From: Bacteroidota bacterium | GTDB taxonomy: Bacteria > Bacteroidota > Bacteroidia > Bacteroidales > VadinHA17 | Assembly: GCA_006227095.1 (NCBI GenBank) | Contig: SBFZ01000343.1 | Span: forward strand, 1 to 5,054 | Reading direction: 5' to 3' | Length of the DNA: 5,054 nucleotides | Shown: positions 1-5,054 of the stretch, piece after piece | Layout of the letters: each line of letters begins with the position of its first letter | How positions within the stretch are numbered: the first letter of the stretch is position 1 | Translations under genes and position numbers: made by a program | The notes under the pieces: generated by a model | What the model was told of the DNA's origin: nothing | What the model saw: the letters and a program-made list of their open reading frames with translations, nothing else | Databases searched by the model: none

Positions 1-1248
1 AAGTACCAGGGCTCCCTCCTCCGCGTGCAACCTGATATTGCTTTTCAGAATCACCGGACCGGTAAGCCAGATGCCCCTTGGTATCACTACGGTTCCGCCT
101 CCTTTTGACGACATGGCATCTATTGCAGCCTTGAATGCATCCGTATTGAGTGCAATGCCATCACCCACCGCACCAAAGTCAGTTATTGAAACGGTGCCGG
201 AAGGTATCCGGGGTTCAATTACCTGGGGCATTTCAAATTCAACATCACGGTATATCTCTCCGGCAGGATGGTTTGATTTCCCGGGAGTTGCTGACACTGT
301 GCCGGAAATGTTTCCGGTAACTGTCACTGCATTGGACGCCGCATGATTTACGGTGGTCTTTCTGATAGCTGCTTCCGGAGCCTGATGATCCGAGGGAGCC
401 GCAGACGCCCTGGAGGTATTCCCTGTACTGATTTTGTCCGGTCTCAGCTCCTTCATTGCGCTGAATACCAGCTGGGCCACTGCATAAGCCCCGGCCGGCT
501 GGAAATGGGTATTGTCACTGCTTCCGTCAGGCCAGGCTTCATAAAGACCCGGAGGGAGGTTCATGAAATATGTCAGGGTTACATAATCACGGCCCTTGCG
601 GGTAAAGAAATCGCGGCTAAGGGAATTCAGATCGATAAAACAGGTACCTGTTTCACCGGCCACCTCCTTCATTGCTGCCGGATAGTCACCATGAGTGTTT
701 CCAAGTATGCCGTCATTCCACGGATAGTTTCTTGCAACCGGAGTCACCAGTACCGGGATTGCTCCCTTCTCAAGTGACTGTGAAACATATAGCCTCAGGA
801 ATTCCCTGTAACCGGGAAGGGAGGTATAGCGCTCACCCTTGTTGACGGATGCGTCATTGTGACCGAACTGGATAATGACGATATCACCCCTGCTGAGCTG
901 GCTGCGCACCTCTGACCATCGCCCCTCTTCAAAGAATGAGCGTGTGCTTCGGCCTCCGACAGCCCTGTCGTCAACCACCACGCTGTCACTCCTGATGAGA
1001 TTCCTTACCATGGGAAGAGAATCGGATAACATGAATTTCTGGAACACCTGACCCCATCCCATTATCGGATACCGTTTTTCACGGTAATCCCTCTCCAGTG
1101 AGTAATCAGCCACGGTGGAATCACCGATAAGCCAGACCTTTGTTATCTTTTTACCACCGGATGCTCCCGATTCGCCGGGATTAACGGCCGTAAATGCCGT
1201 CAGTATTCCCGTAAGAAAAAACATAACCAGAAATTTGCTCAAACTCAT
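1..1248 (-). CDS. CE12-type rhamnogalacturonan acetylesterase fused to GH28 polygalacturonase, 3' end outside window
   Basis: The frame is open from ATG at 1248 to base 1 without a stop, giving 416 residues that continue beyond the window. Residues 1-21 look like a type I signal peptide (hydrophobic, ending TAFTA) with no lipobox, so export to the periplasm or beyond is expected. Residues 37-272 carry the SGNH-hydrolase blocks as found in CE12: IGDST with nucleophile Ser44, VGGRS at 97-101, QFGHND at 127-132, TPVARN at 169-174, THGDYPAAM near 185-193, and DNTH with Asp245 and His248. The family removes acetyl groups from rhamnogalacturonan. A linker rich in Ala, Thr, Ser and Asn (about 275-332) follows. 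From about 335 the sequence matches the N-terminus of bacterial GH28 enzymes: FEMPQVIEP, then DFGAVGDG at 357-364, GGGTVVIPRG, WLTGP and LHAEEGAL. The GH28 catalytic aspartates lie outside the window, so activity of that half is inferred. The start lies three bases after the GH43 stop, which suggests co-translation. No Shine-Dalgarno is visible. The CE12 call is strong; the GH28 call is strong as a family match but incomplete. Confidence 0.93.
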   Translation of the reverse strand, partial: MSLSKFLVMFFLTGILTAFTAVNPGESGASGGKKITKVWLIGDSTVADYSLERDYREKRYPIMGWGQVFQKFMLSDSLPMVRNLIRSDSVVVDDRAVGGRSTRSFFEEGRWSEVRSQLSRGDIVIIQFGHNDASVNKGERYTSLPGYREFLRLYVSQSLEKGAIPVLVTPVARNYPWNDGILGNTHGDYPAAMKEVAGETGTCFIDLNSLSRDFFTRKGRDYVTLTYFMNLPPGLYEAWPDGSSDNTHFQPAGAYAVAQLVFSAMKELRPDKISTGNTSRASAAPSDHQAPEAAIRKTTVNHAASNAVTVTGNISGTVSATPGKSNHPAGEIYRDVEFEMPQVIEPRIPSGTVSITDFGAVGDGIALNTDAFKAAIDAMSSKGGGTVVIPRGIWLTGPVILKSNIRLHAEEGALVL

Positions 1249-1251
1249 AGA

Positions 1252-2877
1252 TCACTCAGTTGTTATAATTCTGAACCAGTCAATGTCAATTGACCCTGCA
1301 TCATTGATAAATCCGTTGCGCAGGGCAAAGAATCCGACCTTTGCTCCTATCCACATACCCTCCCGGGCGGTAAATGGTTCTCCGGCATCTGTATAATTCT
1401 CTCCGTCAGTGCTGTAGCCAAGCATGCAACTTGCACCGGCTTCCACTTTCAGACTGAAAAACAGATGGTCAGCTGTCACCTCCGTGGCAAAGAACTCCGA
1501 CTCCGGTGTGCCGCGGTCGGCGTGGTTGCATCCGGCCACCCTGATCAATAACCTGTCATCAGACCTCCTTACAGATATGTACCTGTAGTCACGTCCCATA
1601 ACTACCATACCGGCTTCCTCGCCGTTGAACCGGAGATTAATATTGACCCTGGCTGTGGCGGTGAAACGTTCAGCCGGGAATTTGCGAAGGAATAGATTTG
1701 GTACGTCCCACATGTTGTGCATGCTGTCAGGCCTGGCAATACAGTTGAGCCTGTAGAAGCCGTATGCTTCCGACGGATAACCCCATTTTATGTCAGGGTT
1801 GGCGTGCCACTGCCAGTTCAGCGGTGTTTTGTTTCCGTCAAATTCATCATTATTGTCAGCAGGTCCTGTGGCGGCTATCCTGCCAACTCCGGGGCGGGAA
1901 TACGAAATCACCGGCTCTCCTGTTCCGTCACCGTTATCATCCCGGCCTATTACCGGCCAGTCATCATTCCATTTCATTGGTTGCAGGTGCACAATCCTGC
2001 CATAGGGGCCCCTGTCCTGAAAATGAATAAACCAGTCTTCCCCTGACCGGGTTGTTATCCATGCTCCCTGGTGAGGGCCGTTGATGTCTGTACTGCCCTG
2101 ATGCATGACTGTCCGGTGTTCATACGGGCCAAACACATTGTCAGACCTGAGAACCAGTTGCCAGCCTCCCGTGACACCTCCGGCAGGCGCAAAAATATAA
2201 TACCGGCCGTTCCTCTTGTAGAATTTGGGGCCTTCCACAGTCGGATTATCATCGTGCCCGTCAAAAACCAGTACCGGGTCACCCAGGGCGGTTGTGCCGT
2301 CGTAGCTCATGCGTGTAACCATCAGCACGCTCTTCACTCCTGCCCTGCTTCCGGCGAAAGCATATGCCAGGTAAGCGTTTCCGTCATCGTCCCAAAGCGG
2401 AGTGGGATCAATGAATCCCCTTCCGCCGATAACCTTCACCGGAATACTCCATGGCCCGGCAGGATCTGATGCCCTCACCATGAAGATACCATGTTCAGGA
2501 TCAGGATAATATATATAATATTCACCGTTATGTATCCTGATGCATGGGGCCCAGACTCCTCCTCCATGACGCACTGAAGAATAATACTCCTCCGGCCGGA
2601 GCCTGTCAAGAGCATATCCTATTAGTTTCCAGGAGACAAGATCAGTGGAATGAAGCACCGGGATACCCGGGACACAGTTGAATGACGAGGCCACCATGTA
2701 GTAATTGTCTCCTGACCTTACCACATCAGGGTCAGAATAGTCAGAATGAAGTACCGGGTTGGTGTAGGTACTGTCACCGTTGCCGGCATCCCCTCTACAC
2801 CCGCCGGCCAGGACTACGGCAAGCAGTACCGTGAAAATTCCGGCCGTGAATCTGCTGATCACTGAATCTTCTCTCAT
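1252..2877 (-). CDS. GH43 family glycosidase lipoprotein, probable alpha-L-arabinofuranosidase/beta-xylosidase
   Basis: This 541-residue protein is a five-bladed beta-propeller glycoside hydrolase of family 43 with a C-terminal beta-sandwich. The three expected acids are visible: general base Asp49 (in YSDPDVV), pKa-modulating Asp157 (in GFIDPTPLWDDDG) and general acid Glu215 (in TVEGPKFY). GGVWAPCIR at 106-114, YYIYYPDPEHGIF at 120-132 and FIHFQDRGPYGRIVHLQPM at 283-301 resemble the GH43_12-type branch common in pectin loci; that subfamily call is from memory. Residues about 345-541 look like the concanavalin-like C-terminal domain of beta-xylosidase-type GH43 enzymes, ending in DIDWFRI. A hydrophobic stretch (10-26) ends in LAGGC, so Cys27 is the likely lipidated residue; the following RGDAGNGD is a weak surface-export signal, so the side of the outer membrane is uncertain. 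The ATG at 2877 has an A-rich leader (GAAAATAAAGT) and no Shine-Dalgarno, usual for Bacteroidetes. In this context arabinan or arabinogalactan side chains of rhamnogalacturonan-I are the likely substrate; exact specificity cannot be read from sequence. Confidence 0.94.
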   Translation of the reverse strand: MREDSVISRFTAGIFTVLLAVVLAGGCRGDAGNGDSTYTNPVLHSDYSDPDVVRSGDNYYMVASSFNCVPGIPVLHSTDLVSWKLIGYALDRLRPEEYYSSVRHGGGVWAPCIRIHNGEYYIYYPDPEHGIFMVRASDPAGPWSIPVKVIGGRGFIDPTPLWDDDGNAYLAYAFAGSRAGVKSVLMVTRMSYDGTTALGDPVLVFDGHDDNPTVEGPKFYKRNGRYYIFAPAGGVTGGWQLVLRSDNVFGPYEHRTVMHQGSTDINGPHQGAWITTRSGEDWFIHFQDRGPYGRIVHLQPMKWNDDWPVIGRDDNGDGTGEPVISYSRPGVGRIAATGPADNNDEFDGNKTPLNWQWHANPDIKWGYPSEAYGFYRLNCIARPDSMHNMWDVPNLFLRKFPAERFTATARVNINLRFNGEEAGMVVMGRDYRYISVRRSDDRLLIRVAGCNHADRGTPESEFFATEVTADHLFFSLKVEAGASCMLGYSTDGENYTDAGEPFTAREGMWIGAKVGFFALRNGFINDAGSIDIDWFRIITTE

Positions 2878-2995
2878 AATACTTTATTTTCAGTTCCGGC
2901 TTCATTAATGCCAGCCCGGGAAGGTCTCAATATTTCCTTTCCCTCGCAGCCTCGATGATACTCCGGTTTAAGCAGGTCAATACCCCTTGCAGTTA

Positions 2996-3031
2996 TCCAG
3001 GGAACCGGGAGTATATTCCCGGTCCCCTGGA
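2996..3031 (-). other. Strong intercistronic RNA hairpin (possible transcript end or stabiliser)
   Basis: An inverted repeat pairs 2996-3010 with 3017-3031 around a 6-base loop (3011-3016). Read as minus-strand RNA all 15 positions pair, one of them as G-U; read as plus-strand RNA that position is an A-C mismatch. The structure therefore fits the transcript of the genes on this strand. It lies about 40 bases after the DUF5123 stop and about 120 bases before the GH43 start. The bases following it on the minus strand (ATAACTGCAAGG) hold no U-run, so it is not a canonical intrinsic terminator. It may instead mark a processed 3' end, protect the upstream SusD/DUF5123 mRNA from exonucleases, or cause partial termination. 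The rest of the 2878-3069 gap shows no convincing promoter of the Bacteroidetes TAnnTTTG type. Confidence 0.7.
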
Positions 3032-3069
3032 ATAAATGAGAACCAACCCAAATCCAACCAATAAAAAAT

Positions 3070-4683
3070 CTAGTCTGCCCAGCGCGGAGCGCCGGCAGTG
3101 CCTTTACCTGCAAAATTATTGTCAAGGAAGGTGAAATCGCCCATAACCGGATCTGTCCACAGATTAGTGGAAGCCCCGCTGTATGCAGTCATCAGGTTTT
3201 TTATCACCGCCGTTGTTCCGTCATAAAAATCAGTGGTGTAGTATGACCCGGTGATCCCCAGTGTCATGGAACCGGGCCTGATTCCGTTGGCCCTGTCAAC
3301 TGTCTGGCCAAAGATACAGTCACTTATTGCAATGGTACCGGTTGATGTGTTGCTGGTGCCAAAGTCAATGAAGTATCTGGATGAAGAAGCATCCATTGTG
3401 GTTTCATTGAATGTACAGTTGTCAACCACAACGCTCTGACATCCTGCTCCGCTGCCATAGTTGATTATGCCTCCACGCAGTTTATATACGGTGGAATTAA
3501 TGAATCTGATGTTGATGAAATTGCCGGTGGCAGCACCGTTAAGCACCCCGTAATGGCTGTCAAAGGCAAAATCATACATGACACAATCAAGGAACTCAAC
3601 GTTGTTGATAACCTGGCCGGCAGCGTTACCGCGAAGACGTATGGCACTGCGTCCGGAATTTCTGATTATGCAGTTTTTGAATTTAATTAACCCGATTGTG
3701 AATGCATCGCTTTCCTGGTCAATTACCCCCCTGTGTTTTGTGACACCTGCATCATCATAGTAACAGCTGATATCTACATTTTCAAAGACAAGCGAGTCAG
3801 AGGCTGTCATAAGGGTACCTATGTCAAACATATGGTTTCCGCCCCCTGTTACAAGATATATTTTGGGCAGGTCACCCGGAAGAATCCCCCTTACCTTGGT
3901 GCTGGTCCTTACAGTGTCAACCTCCGAAAGCGGATAAGATGCTCCGTTCACCAGGAGGATGACACCTCCGGCCGGAAGTGCATCAAGTGCAGCCTTCAGG
4001 TCTTCACCCGGAGCCACCAGTACGTCACCTTCAATGATCACGCTGGTGCGTCCGCGGGCAAAGGTTCCGTTCATCAGTCTTACCTCATAAGCCCCGTTTG
4101 GCAGCCCGGTTACCTGCCGGCCACCCAGTGCCAGGTCTTCAGCACTCAGAGTAAAAGGAATCTGGGTGGCCCCGCTGACAAACAGCAGCGAAGTGGCTGT
4201 TGCACCAGGTTCCCACTGGACGATGCAAGAACCCATTGCTGACATGTAGGTTTCATACCCGTTAAACAGGTTTTCCGGATCGGTCTTGAAAGCCACAAGT
4301 GACCACTTTGACTCATCAACCCCCTGGATGGAGCTGACTGCCTTGACCCGTGCGGAAAACTGTGTGTCACCCGCCGGAAGTACATATGTATATGAGAATA
4401 CACTGGCCTCTGAGGCATCAACCTGGGCAGAGGTGACCAGTGTTCCTGAAGCTGTGGCGCCGTCATAGATCTCCACCATGTAGTGGTCAGTATTTTTAAC
4501 TGATGCCCAGGCAAGTGTCACTGTAGTGGTATTGCTGATGATGGCACTCAGCCCCACAGGAGAGAAAGCCCTGCTGAACTGAAGATCCTCCACCACCGGG
4601 TCAATCTCCTCCTTGCATGCTGAGAAAACAAGCATTGCGATCAGCCCGGCAAAAAATGCTGTATTTATAACTATCTTTTTCAT
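3070..4683 (-). CDS. Surface lipoprotein with Fn3-like and DUF4957/DUF5123-type beta-helix domains
   Basis: This 537-residue protein probably acts as a cell-surface glycan-binding protein. The N-terminus (MKK, hydrophobic stretch 4-22, FSAC) gives a lipoprotein signal with Cys23, followed by KEEID, which fits the Lys-plus-acidic surface-export signal described for Bacteroidetes lipoproteins. Residues about 40-136 look like a fibronectin type III domain (VTLAWASVKNTDHYMVEIYD, then FSARVKAVSS). Residues 140-220 may be a second beta-sandwich. From about 225 onward repeated strand-turn units (SLVFENVDIS, LIKFKNCIIRNSG, NNVEFLDCVMYDF, NIRFINSTVYKL, VVVDNCTF, IAISDCIF) mark a right-handed parallel beta-helix, ending in the DUF5123-like GKGTAGAPRWAD. 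I see no GH28 or lyase catalytic motif in the helix, so binding is more likely than cleavage, but a lyase-like role is not excluded. ATG at 4683 is preferred over the in-frame TTG at 4692 because MKK is a typical lipoprotein start. It begins 17 bases after the susD-like stop, in the position of SusE/F-type accessory binding proteins. The family names are recalled, not searched. Confidence 0.88.
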   Translation of the reverse strand: MKKIVINTAFFAGLIAMLVFSACKEEIDPVVEDLQFSRAFSPVGLSAIISNTTTVTLAWASVKNTDHYMVEIYDGATASGTLVTSAQVDASEASVFSYTYVLPAGDTQFSARVKAVSSIQGVDESKWSLVAFKTDPENLFNGYETYMSAMGSCIVQWEPGATATSLLFVSGATQIPFTLSAEDLALGGRQVTGLPNGAYEVRLMNGTFARGRTSVIIEGDVLVAPGEDLKAALDALPAGGVILLVNGASYPLSEVDTVRTSTKVRGILPGDLPKIYLVTGGGNHMFDIGTLMTASDSLVFENVDISCYYDDAGVTKHRGVIDQESDAFTIGLIKFKNCIIRNSGRSAIRLRGNAAGQVINNVEFLDCVMYDFAFDSHYGVLNGAATGNFINIRFINSTVYKLRGGIINYGSGAGCQSVVVDNCTFNETTMDASSSRYFIDFGTSNTSTGTIAISDCIFGQTVDRANGIRPGSMTLGITGSYYTTDFYDGTTAVIKNLMTAYSGASTNLWTDPVMGDFTFLDNNFAGKGTAGAPRWAD

Positions 4684-4701
4684 AGATAACAATTTAAGTG
4701 G

Positions 4702-5054
4702 TTAATAGCCATAATCATTCTTCAGCATGCCGTTGCTGGCGTCGATGAATACCTGCCAGATCGGCCAGAACTGGTTCTGATCCGGATCATTGGTAAAGAG
4801 CGAGTTGATCTTGGTTGAACCAAGCTTGTCAGGACTGACATAAGCAGTGTTGAAGGTATAGCTGCCTGACATATCAGCAGTCTCGCCCCTGTTGAGTCCG
4901 TAGAACTGGAGTGATTCACCGTCGGGAGCATACCTGTAATATAGAGTCTCAGGTACATCCGAGTAACTGTCGGTGCGGTTGCTGAGGCTTGTCATCCTGG
5001 TAATGGCTTCGTCCATTTTCGATCCCAGGAGATTCCATCTGATCAATGCAGCCT
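4702..5054 (-). CDS. SusD/RagB family outer-membrane glycan-binding protein, C-terminal part
   Basis: The C-terminal 116 or so codons of a SusD-like lipoprotein are present, ending at a TAA at 4702-4704; the rest lies beyond the right edge. The frame is open through 5052, and the apparent start at 5046 is a TTG that codes for Leu inside the protein. Family hallmarks are AALIRWNLLGSKMDEAI near the edge, which matches the SusD C-terminal helix motif (R-W-x-x-L), and the ending FWPIWQVFIDASNG followed by KNDYGY, matching the usual W-P-I-P-x-x-E-I-D-x-N-x-x-L-x-Q-N-x-G-Y tail with some substitutions. SusD proteins sit on the outer membrane and form a lid on a SusC TonB-dependent transporter, delivering oligosaccharides to it. 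A susC-like gene is therefore expected just upstream, to the right of this window. The ligand is probably a pectic glycan, judged only from the downstream genes. Confidence 0.93.
   Translation of the reverse strand, partial: AALIRWNLLGSKMDEAITRMTSLSNRTDSYSDVPETLYYRYAPDGESLQFYGLNRGETADMSGSYTFNTAYVSPDKLGSTKINSLFTNDPDQNQFWPIWQVFIDASNGMLKNDYGY

Noticed and set aside
343..777. 144-residue plus-strand open frame
   Set aside because: It lies antisense within the CE12-GH28 gene, whose motifs are unmistakable; its translation is Cys/Arg-rich with no recognisable domain.
795..989. 64-residue minus-strand open frame
   Set aside because: It is a different frame of the CE12 coding region, which carries the VGGRS and QFGHND motifs here.
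2071..2469. 132-residue plus-strand open frame
   Set aside because: It is antisense to the GH43 catalytic domain and shows no protein-like features.
3031..3069. Possible promoter (TGGATTTG) upstream of the hairpin on the minus strand
   Set aside because: It differs from the TAnnTTTG core and no TTTG-type -33 element sits at the right distance; the hairpin would also lie in the leader.
2874..3125. 83-residue minus-strand open frame spanning the intercistronic gap
   Set aside because: It overlaps the end of the DUF5123 gene and the GH43 start, runs through the hairpin, and has no family resemblance; the gap reads better as non-coding.
3733..4242. 169-residue plus-strand open frame
   Set aside because: It is antisense to the beta-helix lipoprotein gene and resembles no protein; such frames arise from the codon usage of the real gene.
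4684..4692. In-frame TTG start for the DUF5123 lipoprotein
   Set aside because: The ATG at 4683 gives a standard MKK lipoprotein signal, and TTG starts are uncommon in this group.

Overview
The window is a stretch of a pectin-directed polysaccharide utilization locus (PUL) from a Bacteroidetes (Bacteroidota) bacterium. Three things point to this: a SusD/RagB-type outer-membrane glycan-binding protein, lipoproteins with Bacteroidetes-style signals, and start codons that lack Shine-Dalgarno sequences but sit behind A/T-rich leaders. Base composition looks moderate by eye. The species cannot be named from this window.

Everything is coded on the minus strand, so transcription runs from right to left. 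In that order: (1) the C-terminal end of a SusD-like protein, entering from the right edge (4702-5054); (2) after a 17-base gap, a 537-residue surface lipoprotein with an Fn3-like N-terminus and a DUF4957/DUF5123-type beta-helix C-terminus (3070-4683); (3) a 192-base intercistronic region with a near-perfect 15-bp hairpin (2996-3031); (4) a 541-residue GH43 lipoprotein with all three catalytic acids and a C-terminal beta-sandwich, probably an alpha-L-arabinofuranosidase or related enzyme (1252-2877); (5) three bases later, a large secreted protein running off the left edge (1-1248). That last protein starts as a CE12-like rhamnogalacturonan acetylesterase and continues in frame into the N-terminus of a GH28 polygalacturonase. 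It is easy to miss because its stop codon lies outside the window.

Inferred joint role: the SusD-like protein and the DUF5123 lipoprotein bind pectic polysaccharide at the cell surface. GH43 removes arabinose-type side chains, the CE12 domain removes acetyl groups from the rhamnogalacturonan/galacturonan backbone, and the GH28 domain cuts that backbone. The most notable points are the esterase-hydrolase fusion, the poorly characterised DUF5123 lipoprotein next to SusD, and the hairpin that splits the operon into a binding part and an enzyme part. I saw no RNA genes, mobile elements, CRISPR arrays or plus-strand genes, and no wholly undescribed system.
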